Below are positions 51,701 to 63,156 of a stretch of DNA of 64,000 bases, one piece after another. A program made the translations under genes and the position numbers. Below the pieces are notes generated by a model. That model saw only the letters and a program-made list of their open reading frames with translations. It did no database searches and was not told the DNA's origin. Position 1 is the first letter of the stretch. Each line of letters opens with the position of its first letter. Source of the DNA: Paragordius varius (taxonomy: Eukaryota; Nematomorpha); the NCBI GenBank assembly GCA_964247055.1, contig OZ176055.1, forward strand, positions 8,742,001 to 8,806,000. Reading direction: 5' to 3'.

Positions 51701-51962
51701 TTAGTGTGAATTTGATTTGTTTAAAGGTGAATTTGAGTTTTCGAGAAAAATTATAGCATTTATTATTATATAAATATAGAGCCGCCCCAATTAAAAAATT
51801 GTATTTATACAAATTAAACCATGCAAATTAAGCCTAATTATTAGGGTTGTTTCATATTAGGTTTAGAAACCCCATATATAAACACTATAATATAAGCTCA
51901 TAAAATATAAAATATGGTTGCTATTTCCAAAAAAATGACAACTTCCCTTTGCAAATTTCGTC

Positions 51963-51999
<37 letters not shown>

Positions 52000-53889
52000 T
52001 TAAATGTCACTTTACATATTTCCCGTTAATTTTACCAGAAACTAATTGTCAATATTAGCTGTTGAATAAATAAATTATTCCTAATACTTTGCGAATTCCC
52101 CAACTAAAGTGTGAAATAAGCACTTATAAAAATGTATACTAAAAACGCTTTTATTAAATAAAAAACAACCAGTTTGCAACATTTCATAATGTTTTGCCCA
52201 AAGATTGCGATCATTCGATGCCGTTAAAATATTGATTGGAGTGGGATTCACACATTGTTGGGAATAATGTAAAATGTGTTCAAGTGATTTTTGTAATTGG
52301 TTCTCATCATATATTTCTAGACGCCACATCTAAACAAAAATTTGTCAGAAAAAAATCATTTTTTTTCTTGTTAATTAGAATAATGCAAGTAAAAAAGTAT
52401 AAAACCTTTATTACATTAATTATTTAATTGGTAAATAGAGAAAATTAATGTATATTTATATATATTAAATTATCGCCCATTTATTTAAATATACACTTTT
52501 TAACGTGCAATTAGACCAGAGAAGGGGTGTCCAACACAAATGGCTTCGTTTGAATATGGACATTAAAAAATATTTTATTAAATTTTAAACATAAGAAGAC
52601 TTTAATACCATATTTATTAAACATTTTTTTTGCTAGTTCATTGCCAAATTCTGGAAGAACTACTAAATTTATTTTAACATTTTTTGCTAGTTTTTTGCCG
52701 TTTATTGCCAAATTCTGAAGATTTATTCGGAAAATTTGTTAAAAAATAATTTTACTTGGATTTCGCAAAAAATTTTATATTTGAAATTCTAGGGGCTCAG
52801 AAATATTTTCAAATGCCGCGAGTTGTCAACCCCTGAATTAGAACAGTAAAAAAATATTTGCTTACAGAATATTTGCAATTTTTCTCGTTATACAACTATT
52901 GGAAACATTTTTTATTATTTTTCTTGATTATTAAAACTAAAAATTAGAGTAATTATATCTAATATTAGCAAAAAAGTTTTTTATTACAAAATTAAATATC
53001 ATTAATATATCATTTACAGTTTTAATTCACCCTTGAACAATTCAAATTTACCTAAATTTCATTTTTTTTAAATTAAAAATAATATTTGTAATCTTAAATA
53101 ATACTTAATTTATTTTAGGGTGAATTTGAATTTTTTAAGGGTGAAGTTGAATTGTAAATGTTATATTTGTCTAAATTCGAAAATCGACATATAACCAAGA
53201 CACATAATAAAGTCATATATTTAATATAATTTTTAATTACCTTGTTATTGCACATCACAACAATGTATTCGGAGTTATATATTGGAAGTTTAGTAATAAA
53301 CGACATTTCATCTTTCTCAAACATAGGAACGCGACAATTATTAAATATAAGATTGTATTGTGAAAAACATAAAGGATGTTTAGACGCTTTTTCCAGCATA
53401 TCATACCTTTTATTAACGACTGCCTTTTTAAAATCCTGAATAGCTTTAATAGCTAAAGCTATAGTTCTAAATAAAAATTATATAAATATATGAATACTTA
53501 ATATATTCAGCATCGTTATTATACCGAAATGTGGGAAACATGATACCAGGATTAGAATTTATTACTAAACTGTTACGACATTTTAGATATGCTTCTTCTA
53601 ACCACCAATCGTATAACTAGATTAGGCATAAATAAAAAACCCAATTGTCCTCGGTTTTTACTAATGAAACAAGTTTTGACTGAAGTTCAGAACCATACTC
53701 GACAAATCTCTTGATAAAATTTTGTGAAGGACAATCACTAAAAGGTTTTAAGCTTTCAACTAATCTTTTTTCAGTTTTTTCTAACGAAGGTATCGGCAAT
53801 CGAGGCAAAACTGCTGCCTCAGAGTGAAAAAAATTGGAGCATCTCGTTATTATTAAGCCATGTGATGTAATACGATTGCGGATAAACAT
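45756..53889 (-). CDS. CRAT: carnitine O-acetyltransferase, complete, 12 exons
   Basis: Transfers short acyl groups between CoA and carnitine, in mitochondria and peroxisomes. Exons: 53641-53889, 53525-53616, 53241-53466, 52170-52329, 51028-51206, 49667-49770, 49206-49337, 48717-48839, 48033-48178, 47644-47717, 46464-46604, 45756-45974; 614 codons plus stop (human about 626), phases consistent. The N-terminus [20 protein letters not shown] is basic and acid-free, like a mitochondrial presequence. Family blocks: [72 protein letters not shown] with catalytic His at about 318, [56 protein letters not shown] and GFCYNP. There is no C-terminal AKL, so no obvious peroxisomal signal. Choline acetyltransferase or medium-chain carnitine acyltransferases are less likely but not excluded by eye. 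Confidence 0.94.
46628..46880. mobile_element. copy of the 271-bp MITE family in a CRAT intron
   Basis: Begins agtaaaaattgatattatac then ggacaaaacgtaaaaat, as in the copy at 50143. The right arm is eroded. Confidence 0.65.
46885..47310 (+). mobile_element. possible LINE C-terminal remnant in a CRAT intron
   Basis: Plus-strand pieces read [20 protein letters not shown] and, later, [20 protein letters not shown], like the tail of a LINE protein (RW..H..R, then a final helix with W). It is out of frame and divergent, so the call is tentative. Confidence 0.35.
49812..50036. mobile_element. MITE, ATTCAAATTCACCC family, in a CRAT intron
   Basis: Left arm ccatttacaattcaaattca with two more tandem copies of the ~19-bp word; right arm gggtgaatttgaattgttta. 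Inverted, no ORF. Confidence 0.8.
50143..50413. mobile_element. 271-bp MITE, reference copy, perfect 21-bp terminal inverted repeats
   Basis: The left end cagtaaaaattgaaattata(c) is the exact inverse of the right end (g)tataatttcaatttttactg over 21 bases, and the symmetry continues imperfectly inward (aagacaaccatactttt against gtatagttgtctt). It is preceded by TA. The CAGT start and TA flank suggest a Tc1/mariner-derived MITE, but the right flank is TG rather than TA. It lies in the CRAT intron 49771-51027. No ORF. Confidence 0.85.
51229..51750. mobile_element. MITE, ATTCAAATTCACCC family, with expanded left arm
   Basis: The left arm carries more than ten tandem copies of the ~19-bp word (cttgaacaattcaaattcac and variants) over about 310 bp, while the right arm has only about two. 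It directly follows the CRAT exon ending at 51206. Confidence 0.75.
51965..51996. repeat. (TA)n microsatellite
   Basis: Uninterrupted TA run in the CRAT intron 51207-52169. Confidence 0.85.
52517..52835. mobile_element. hAT-type MITE in a CRAT intron with 8-bp target duplication
   Basis: Ends are CAGAGAAGGGGTGTCCAAC and GTTGTCAACCCCTG, the AGGGGTGTCCAA-type terminus common in hAT elements, with ATGGCTTCG-like subterminal sequence. Flanking octamers aattagac (52509-52516) and aattagaa (52836-52843) agree at 7 of 8 positions. Related copies are at 58675-58955 and 60027-60310. No ORF. Confidence 0.8.
53008..53166. mobile_element. short MITE, ATTCAAATTCACCC family, in a CRAT intron
   Basis: Left arm catttacagttttaattcac, right arm agggtgaagttgaattgtaaatg, with a deleted centre. 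Confidence 0.7.
53617..53640 (-). other. 24-base intron 1 of CRAT
   Basis: Minus strand GTTTTTTATT...CTAATCTAG, phase 0. Removal joins KTEDNW to [12 protein letters not shown], matching ENWLSDWWLDVAYLEYR-type sequence in other carnitine acetyltransferases. Its own last codon is an in-frame TAG, so retention truncates the protein. Confidence 0.92.
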
Positions 53890-54277
53890 CTGTTAAAATA
53901 TGAAATTTTATTATAATAATATGAATTATTCCTTTATTAATTTTTGTGCAAAAATATCAAAATTTTAAAATTATCATTTTTAATTTTGTAAATTCTCTTA
54001 CATTTTGAATTATTATTTGTTAGCACAAACTTTAAAACGGAGATTAATTTAGAAAACAATATTTTATTAACCAGAACTAGCCATATCTAACAGAGAGTTT
54101 TGTTGCATAAACCCATCACAGTCATTAATTCACATTACAAACGCAATAATTGATTAAGAAAAACTCTTAAATCATATTTCTAGTACTGATTAATATATTA
54201 GGGTATAAACTTGATGCTCCTCACAATATTTTTATTAATATTGAATATTGTTGTTTGATTCGGCTTTATAATAATTC
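53890..54277 (-). promoter_or_regulatory. presumed CRAT promoter region
   Basis: Directly upstream of the CRAT start. A/T-rich; no TATA box is certain. Assigned by position. Confidence 0.3.
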
Positions 54278-54507
54278 ATCGAATTATTAATCAATGCATT
54301 TATTCCGAATCAACTCAATTAAGACTGGTAAACTAGGTATTATAACTCATTGGTCCTGCGTTAGGAAGTTTTTTAACAACCGCTTAGTAATAATCGAATT
54401 ATTAATCAATGCATTTATTCCGAATCAACTCAATTAAGACTGGTAAACTAGGTATTATAACTCATTGGTCCTGCGTTAGAAAGTTTTTTAACAACCGCTT
54501 AGTAATA
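54278..54507. repeat. 115-bp tandem duplication with one mismatch
   Basis: 54278-54392 and 54393-54507 are identical except for one base (gttaggaag against gttagaaag). It has no coding content. It is 390 bp upstream of CRAT and must be very recent, or an assembly effect. Confidence 0.95.
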
Positions 54508-57265
54508 AACCAACGTGGTAGGTAAAATTGGAAATTCTCGAATCGAGTGGAAATTTCTGATGTGATTTTAAGTTTTTAATTTTAAATATCAGAAAAATAA
54601 TGCAAATGTAAAAAATTCTTTATGAATTTAGCTAACCCTAATATGAAATTATAAACTGTTACAAAGCATATTAAATTACACACAACTGCGATTCAGCTAA
54701 ATTAAATTTTAGGATCGTGGATTTTTTATAAACATGTTTATTAAATTTAGTGTCCCGACCTTAATTTCGGTAAGACCCCCCATTCAAATTTCGATGGGAT
54801 AAATGCTAAAGTACAACTGAGTTTTAATTCTCCTATCTGTTTTGTACCACTACGCTTTAGAATGGGCGTTTTAAAAAAAAATAAACCAATATTCTGATAA
54901 ATCACGTTTCAAAAAACGTGCAACATACAGTTTTAATATTTTTGCGAAAACGCTGGATGTGGCCGAGTCGTCTATTAGTTTATAAGGTAATTTATAAAAA
55001 GATGTGTAATGATAATATTATGAGAGAATGCGACCCATAAAGGGATATGAATATCTAGTATACCCATTTATGCTGGCTTATTCACATTATAGTTGGTCGA
55101 TTGGTACCACAGTAGTGTATGGAAAAAACAAAATGTGGAAATCAAACAATTTTTTCCCTTACAAAATGAGGCGTTGAAAATCCAATAATATTTTTATTTT
55201 TTTACCAAATAATTAAATTTTAATGGCAATAAAATTTTCACAAACGTTTATTTTATTAATAGATGTATGACTGAATTTGCACATAGTTATGCACATGATA
55301 TAAAAAAAGTTTTTTATTTAATCGCATTCAATATTTACGCTATATGATGTACATAAAAATTCGCAATTATTAAATAACACTTCATTTTATTTTCTTTTGT
55401 CCTAATTTACCTTTTGGGGTATTTTTATGTCTTAAAGCTCAATCATAATTAAAATACATTTGGAGGTTATTTTAATCAAAATTTAAATTATCAAACATAG
55501 TTCTCATGTATTAGATAATAAAGCTTATAGTTTTTTTTATAGTTTTTGACTTCTAGAGGTTAATGTTGGGCAGCTCCATACGATTGAAACGAACATCTGA
55601 TATTAAAATAAAAATATATCAAGTTTTGGCTGGTAAATTTAGCAAAGTGTTTAAGGTTATTTATTTATATTTTTAACCATAAAACATATTTATTTGCCTG
55701 TTGCAATAGCGATAAAAACATCTATGGAAAAAAGTTTGAGATGATGAATTTGTTACAATTTTAAGTTTTTTGGGAAAATAATGATGTATAATAAGCTTAA
55801 TTTTTAATCACCTTGTACCTTAGATACTTTTTAAGATCAAATTTGTAATATTTCTAAAATATAAAACCAGGTAATGGAGTGTTAAATAAAGCAATATAAA
55901 AATTTATTATAATCCTGTGTGTCAGATAGATAATAATTCACCAACCACATATTGATTTTAGAATTTTCAAGTTCATATTTATTTTTATTCAGTTTATGCG
56001 GGGGGAAATGTCATTTGAGATATATTCGTAAATAATGTGTATAATAAAATAACCACACCAATACTTCCCAAAAAAGGGTGTTTTTCAAAGATTTTATAAT
56101 AATAAATAAATGGCAACACATGTTTAAAATACAGTATCGGGTGATATTGAGGCCATATCTATTTTAAATTGCTAAAACATTATTCAGTTTACATTCTGTT
56201 GCTATGTTTTATATAATTCGTTACATATTTGATCAAAACTGTATTTATTTGTGAAAATTTTTAAAACGAAACTAAAAAAACTAAAATCTCAAGCATGGCT
56301 ACTGATATTGTAAAAATATAAATTACAGACATGAGCTAATAGCGCTCATAACTGTATATATTTCATCTCCCTTCCCTAATGAACACAAATAGTTTTTGTA
56401 TTATAAGATTTAAGTTAAAAATGACACCGCTATCTAACCCATCACCCCCTTAATATTTTATTAAAAGTTTTAATAGATTATACAAGAGTCAGGATGATTG
56501 GATCACAAAACATTCAAAGAGCATTTTTAATATATATGCCTTTTTAGTGTAATTTTCAGTCATTAAGCAACATTTAGCTTTATGTTTTAACAATCAATAT
56601 TTATTATTTTAGGTGATAAATCAGTGGTTCCCGAAAGGGAGAAATAGAAAATTTTGAGGTAAAGCCTAAAATTGATGTTTATAAACACAATGTTTACTAT
56701 TATTATTTGATAAATGGTTTATTTGATATTATTTAATTTAAAATTTAAATAAAGTTCCACTATTGGGTATAATCAAATTGCATAGTTAGTTAAATTCAAA
56801 AATATTGTATCTATTTTTTATTTTATTGGGTCTTACTAAATATTATAATATAACAAATAAACTATTGAAAAGCTAAAAATACAAATGTTAATAATTCGGT
56901 TTTTATCTTACTTTTTTGGGAGAAAAAATAAGGGGAAATTTTTTTTCGATTTGGTGAAACCTAATTTAAATTATATTCTTCAAATATATCTCAAAAAATT
57001 AAAAGTCTTAGTTTGGCTAAAATCGCGTATTCAATAAATTAAAGGAAAGTAAATTTCAAAGATTTTAATTATCAATACCTTATTCCTATTTTTGTACCAT
57101 ATAAACCACAGATATACCAATACTAAAAGATTGGTTACACACTGAAATATCATTATTACAAATATTATTATAAAATTAAATTTATTTATTCGTACAAAGA
57201 ATAGTGTTTTGCCTCTGTAAAAATTTTATCTAAACTGTTTATTTAACAAAGAAATGCAGGCAAAT
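54508..57265. other. A/T-rich spacer with minor repeats
   Basis: A short block cacagtagtgtatggaaaaa near 55108 matches the MITE at 58515-58674. I see no gene. The rest is A/T-rich sequence without structure I can support. Confidence 0.4.
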
Positions 57266-57374
57266 TTAAAAAATTAAATTTTCGGATGTACACATATCAC
57301 TTTTGCAACAGGTAACTTGCACATCAGACCCAACATCTGCACACAAAGCCTTTTCAAGATCTGGACTTAGGCAT
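57266..57374 (-). CDS. possible terminal exon of a Ly6/three-finger-type secreted protein
   Basis: After the acceptor ATATGTAG the minus strand reads CLSPDLEKALCADVGSDV then QVTCCKSDMCTSENLIF and a stop (36 codons). The CC..D.C ending resembles the C-terminal signature of Ly6/uPAR domains (usually CC..D.CN), and G/C content is well above the flanks. Only this exon is visible: the upstream exons with the first half of the domain were not found with confidence, and the usual final Asn is Thr. It could be a remnant or another cysteine-rich protein. Confidence 0.35.
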
Positions 57375-57993
57375 CTACATATATTAATTTACAAAAAATA
57401 TATTATCTTTTAATTTATTTCACTAAATATTATGCTAGCACATCACATTTGTAAAAGTCAGAGTTGTTTCGTAAAGCCAAATATGAAAATTTTCGCTTTT
57501 TTATGTTTTTTGCGAAAACGGATTTTTCTACCTGATGTCGAGTTTTTGTCAAAAAACTTATATGACCACCCTGTTTGATTTCCATTCACATAGTCTTAAA
57601 AATTATTTTAAAAGCAATTAAATATTTTATGAAGGTGTATATTATTCTTATTGACATTTAAGGTTAAGAATTGATGATTTAGCAATGTTACACCAAATGT
57701 TTACCTTAAAATGCCGTTATTTTTTTCTACTAAGCTCAACTGACAATCGAACTATTACTACTCATCGTGATATATCATCTAATCTATATATTTTTACATA
57801 TAAATTTAAATATATAATAATAATCTAAAAGGCAATATCGATTCGAAAACTACTCGTGACATATGGTTTAAACTCAACAGTTTAAGTTAATGGCATAAAA
57901 CAACAATAAACATTTCAAAAAATTGTATTAAATTTAAACAATTATTCACATACCTCCATTTTTATTCTTTTTACAGCTGACGACGGCCATCCT

Positions 57994-58002
57994 TATATAG
58001 TT
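57994..58002 (-). promoter_or_regulatory. possible TATA-box promoter
   Basis: Minus strand CTATATAAGGATGGCC sits in a rare G/C-rich island, followed about 50 bases on by AAAATGGAG/GTATGTG, a good start-plus-donor arrangement. It could be the 5' end of the gene ending at 57266, some 600 bp away. This is inference from motifs only. Confidence 0.25.
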
Positions 58003-58514
58003 TCCAAACCCGACACTTTTTATTCATTATTTTATACACGATTTTAAATGAATTGGCATAAACTTTTTTAACATCATATATTTTAAAAAAATTTGAAAGT
58101 ACTTTTTAGATATTGTATTATTTAATAAAAATTTCGTTTTTCAGGTTTATTTAGAAATAATTAATTATGTCGTAAAATTGATTTTTTTTCTGCGAAAGAT
58201 CAAGTGAAATTTTGGTGTATACTGAATTCTTGGATTAATTTTATATGTTTTCCTTATTCGTTAATTATATTGGTAAAGTAAAAACACTTTTTTGAGGTGC
58301 TTTTTAGATACTTTAGCTCATGGGAGGATGAAAAATACCATAAAACGTATATTCACAAATTATTTAAACACTATATACAAGTTCATTAGGATCATATATC
58401 GTCGATGATAGTTTTATTCTAAACTAAATAAAAATAACGGTATTTAACGGTAAAATTCAGGCCTTATAGACCTATTGATGCATCTATAAGAAAAAAACAT
58501 TAAATACAGTATGC

Positions 58515-58674
58515 ATTTTAATGGTTGCTTATTTCACAATATATTTTTCGCAACACAGTAGTGTATGGAAAAATCAACAAAATGTTGAATAAACAAACTT
58601 TTCCTTTCTTTTTTCAATAAACTACTGTGTAACAATTTGCCCCACTATAGTGTGAAATAAGGAACCATTAAAAT
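58515..58674. mobile_element. 160-bp palindromic MITE
   Basis: Left arm attttaatggttgcttattt(caca), right arm (tgtg)aaataaggaaccattaaaat; inverted with one or two gaps, and a second inner pair cacagtagt/actactgtg. Right-end relics occur near 52088-52130 and inner parts near 55108. It abuts the hAT MITE that begins at about 58675. Confidence 0.75.
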
Positions 58675-58955
58675 TAGGGGTGTCCAACACATATGGCTTT
58701 GCGGGCTGCATTTGAAATTTATATGGGCATACTTAATTTTTATTATATTTCCCAAATAAATTTGTAAGATGCGAATACAAATTAACATTTTTTTCTAGTT
58801 CTTGCGAGTAGGATGAATTTTATTTTAGCAAAAATGTATAGAAAAAATATTAATTTTACAAAGATTTTGTTGTGGGCATATTTAGGCAAATTGGATTGCT
58901 AATTTTTCTCTGACCTCACATGAGGTTTCAGAGGGCTACGCCTTAAACAACCCTG
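58675..58955. mobile_element. hAT-type MITE, second copy
   Basis: Starts aggggtgtccaacacatatg and ends ggctacgccttaaacaaccctg, like the copy at 52517-52835. The first bases of the left end are lost or altered; target duplication is unclear. Confidence 0.65.
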
Positions 58956-60026
58956 ATTTAAAAAATTATCCAGCATTTGTGGAAAAATTCTTTAACAAAA
59001 TATTAGGAAATAGATTATAACCTATCCAAACACAATCCTCTTTAATTTTTACAAATGTATAGTGTGGAACATAGCAAGTTGTTTTTGAAGTTTTTACGAC
59101 TGGTCAAGTTTTTTTTTCAATTTGATTATAATGTTACCCTTATTTTTTCTTTTTAGAAAATTTAAATTAGTGTTATTTATCACACTATAAGATTTAGTGT
59201 TTATTTGCCTAATTTTAATCATAAAAGTAATAAGACACTAAACCCATTTTGTTTAAAACGGTTTTTTCAAAAAAATTATAAACTTACGCAACTTTAGCTA
59301 CAAAATAATTATTTTTAAATTTAAATCCCACCTAAATGCTAATTTATTTCAAGCACAATGATTAATTTTAATCATCAAAAAACTCAATTCTCTGATATGT
59401 AGCTTTAAAAAATAAATTATTTATTAGAAAACCTGTATTGAAGATTCTTTTTGAATTTGAAAAGGGCACACGATCCATCTGTAGAACAAAAGCCTAAATC
59501 TTGCGGGTGATTACTTTTACAAATTAAATCTAAGCGTTAGATAATTATAATACTATTTGTGATGGCCGATATTTGGAATGAGAAAATAAGGAATAAAATG
59601 AATGATATACAATGTTTCATCGCTAAAATTTTAAAGGAAAAAGTATAATTTAAGGATATATCCCCTTTTGATTAATTGATTATACAATTTGTCTTTATTT
59701 ATTTATTTATGTATTTATTAAAGGAGAGGCCTTGATAGAATTTGATTTGCTCAATGTTTAATGTCATTTTAAAATACAAACAAGGACAAATATCAAGAAG
59801 CAAGTGTCATACATAGTTTAACAAATATTGACCGATAGAGATATAAGCTACTCAATGTAGGCTAAAGGTCAAATTGTAGAAATCAATGTAAACTGGAGGT
59901 ATAGATTGGGCTAAAACATCGTGCTTTAAAAATAAAATCTTTACATACTATTTTATTAATGAAATTACCCGATTTCAGGGAATAGTTTCCACATTAAAAA
60001 ACTCATTAAATATTGTCTAAATCATG
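58956..60026. other. A/T-rich spacer with no recognised feature
   Basis: Includes a TTTA-rich microsatellite-like run near 59695-59720. No gene recognised. Confidence 0.4.
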
Positions 60027-60310
60027 GGGGGATCCAACACAAATGGCTTCGCGGGCCGCATTTATGGATCAAATCCGGCGGGAATTATAAAATAATTTAT
60101 TAGATTTTAGACCTCAGACTGTAAAACTATTTATTTTAATATTTTTTGTTAGTTCCATGCCAAAATTCGGAAAAATTTATCATAAAATTTATTTAAGAAA
60201 CAAATTATATCAAAAAATTGTTCGAGAAATTAAATTTTTTTTAGATTCCGTAAATTTTTCATTTGATTCCCGCGGGCCGTAGAAACATTTTTAAGGGCCG
60301 CACGTAATTT
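60027..60310. mobile_element. hAT-type MITE, third copy, right end missing
   Basis: Left part gatccaacacaaatggcttc then gcgggccgcattt matches the copy at 52517; a G/C-rich right subterminal block cccgcgggccgtagaaac is present, but the CCCTG terminus is not. Confidence 0.6.
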
Positions 60311-61926
60311 TTTAACGTATTTTATACATGAGCGTGCAAAATGTGTAAAAGACAAATAAATTAATTTTATAAAGATGATCACAACTTTTAAACAATAAAA
60401 AATGGAACCGAAAACGTTTTGGGACCCGTTTTGAAATTCAAAAAATATTAAAAACATCTTCAATACTGTATTGTATATAATCTATTTTTTATAAATCATG
60501 ATGTGCATTTTTGTAGAAAAGTATCATACAATACTACATTTTTGTAAATACTTATGAGACAAAATAAATTAATGAAACTATCTTAAAATATTTTTTTTAA
60601 TTATTTACTACCTAAACTCACTATTAAAATAAGTAAAATAAATTCTATATCAAAATAAAACCAAAAATATTGTTTTTTATTTTTGCATTTTTTTGTCATC
60701 TGGTTTATAAGTATAAAAAAATTTATACTGTTTTATTTTGGATTCTTACATGATTAGGAATTATCAAGTATATAATTTATGCAAAATAATATTGGAATAG
60801 TGGATTAAGGATACAAAAAATAATGATGAAATTTGAATTATTATGGTTTATTATCATTTTAGGAGATATTTTCAATTTATAAATAGCCTAAAATCGTATA
60901 GTTTGGGTTTCTATAAAATTTCAGGTCAAAAGATGGCGTTTTTCTTTTAGTCTGTTTTATGACAAATTAATATTTGTATTGGGATTTGTACGGATTGTTG
61001 GTTGATAACTTTTTGCCCAATTTCGATTTTCTCTCAATATTTCAAAAACTAGGTTATCAACAAATAAAAAATTTTGCGGCAAATGAATACGCTGGTCATA
61101 AGCTATCTCGTATATATATATATATTTAATAATATTTGAACTTATGTTAAAACTGCGATCACTTAAGATAGAATTTTGTAGAAAATAATAATTTCAAAAA
61201 TCCTAATTTTAGTTTATCAATCTTTTTCGTATATTTTATATATCATTTCTTGCGTTTAATTATCTCACATTATTTCCAATTAAAGCTTTAAGATTAAAAA
61301 CAAATTTGTTAATAAAATAAATTACAAAGAAAAACGTAATCAAGTACAAAATTTAAAATTTAATTACACTAATTGACATTTTATATTTATGTAAACCACC
61401 CTTTGTAGACAAAAGTACAGTAAAAAAAGAAAACACAAAACACCACATGCATATGAGGAATAATAATATGCAAAATAAACCACACACCCCATATTGAAAA
61501 TTTGAATATCCGTACACGAATTTAACAAAAAAGTTAAAAAAAACTATGTTGAAACCACATTTCCTCCCAACTTACAAAGTTATTTTAGTATAATTTTTTA
61601 GCCGGGTGATATTGAAAGAGAATCGTTTCGAAAATACCTGGAAAAGGAGGGTGTAATGGATGTTTTAACACAAAGTTTTTTTTTTAATTTTATATCTCAC
61701 TAATGTAGTTTTGTACAAAATGTATGAACTTGAGGAAAGACCTGCAAATCCAATAAAGTATAATATATAAATTTATTTAATATTTTTCTATTATATAATT
61801 AATTTATAAAATAACAGATATATAAAAGATGAATTGAATAATTTGTTAGAAAAGGTCGGCGGTAGTTGATTATGGGACACTGAAAAATATGGAAATAATT
61901 ATATGCTCAAAATACAGAAACTTTAC
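60311..61926. other. A/T-rich spacer and 3' flank of the HIP1-type gene
   Basis: A TA run lies near 61111-61126. The minus-strand frame at 60230-60463 overlaps the MITE and is not a gene. Nothing else is seen. Confidence 0.4.
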
Positions 61927-63115
61927 TCAATAATTATCTAATAAATGGTAATTATTTTTTCGTAGAAACAACAATTTGGATCTTTCTTTTTCCAGTTGGC
62001 TTTCTAATTCTAACACTTTGATCTATATTACATAGAAAATATAATTATTTTTTCTATCTATTTTACCGTTAACATTTCATTAAATAAATTTTTAAGAGTA
62101 ATCTAGGGTTTAATTTGTAAAAAAGATATGATAAAATATTTTGTCTTACCATATTTATTTTATCATTTTTTCGAAAATACCATTTGTATCCAATAAGTTA
62201 ACAGCTGATTTTAACAAAAAAGTTTTATTTTAGCTAAAAACCATATAAATTTTTTATTTTCAAGCTTTATATGCAATGCGAAAACCCCCAAATAATATTT
62301 GCAAACAAAATGTTTAATGTGTTATAATTTTCATATTTTTCGATATTGTTGCAAAAAGATGCACATTTAAGCCAAATATCATATACGTTTTTTGAAATAT
62401 ATTTAAAATGGAAATCACCCCCAGAGCATTCAAATAATATACCTGTGTTTCCATTTCCAACATTTTAGCTTGGTGCATGGTTAAATTGGTTAAATTAATT
62501 TCCATATTCCGTTGATATAGGGTAATGTACAAGGATTGTAGGGATGAAAGTATGGATTGAATTTTGTCGTTTATAATTTTTGATGTGGAATACATATGAT
62601 GATAGTTTTCATCTAAAGTTTCTGTGGTTTGAAAAAATATTTTGATTTACAATCTTTTAAGTAATTAATGATTTTACAAAGAATATATATGTATTAGGAT
62701 ATTGAAATTTTTTGCTGGGATCTATGATGGCTACCTTTTGTCAATAATATCATAAATTTAAAGGCTATAAAAAACAGGAAAGTAAAACCTACGACTCATT
62801 TTTCAGAGATCGAAAGAGAACTAGTTTCCCTTTGTAACATAGTAAAAAAATTTTTTTGTAAAGGTCTGCATTCATATGAAATTTTCTTCCACTGATTTTT
62901 CAATTATACTTTAATCTATATATTTATAAAAATGGAAAATGCTGGCTTTGTGATCTGGTACCGGAAAACCGGTAGACACATTCAAATCCAAACTTCGAAA
63001 AAATATAATCATTAATGAATGCCCCGACAATAGCTTTGCACTTTTTTTGAAATAGTCCCCCCCAGAAGTCCGAAGGACTTCCTCGCGCTGCTACGCAGCA
63101 CGAGATTTACGCTAG

Positions 63116-63156
<41 letters not shown>

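Noticed and set aside
49812-53166. Regular short repeats (aacaattcaaattcaccc) considered as a CRISPR-like array
   Set aside because: The words are contiguous or near-contiguous without unique spacers, form inverted arms of a MITE, and the genome is animal.
57437-57592. 51-codon minus-strand ORF starting MEIKQGGHISFLTKTRHQVE as an upstream exon of the Ly6-type gene
   Set aside because: Splice phase does not fit the terminal exon, and the sequence starts near cagggtggtcat, which looks more like a transposon terminus than coding DNA.
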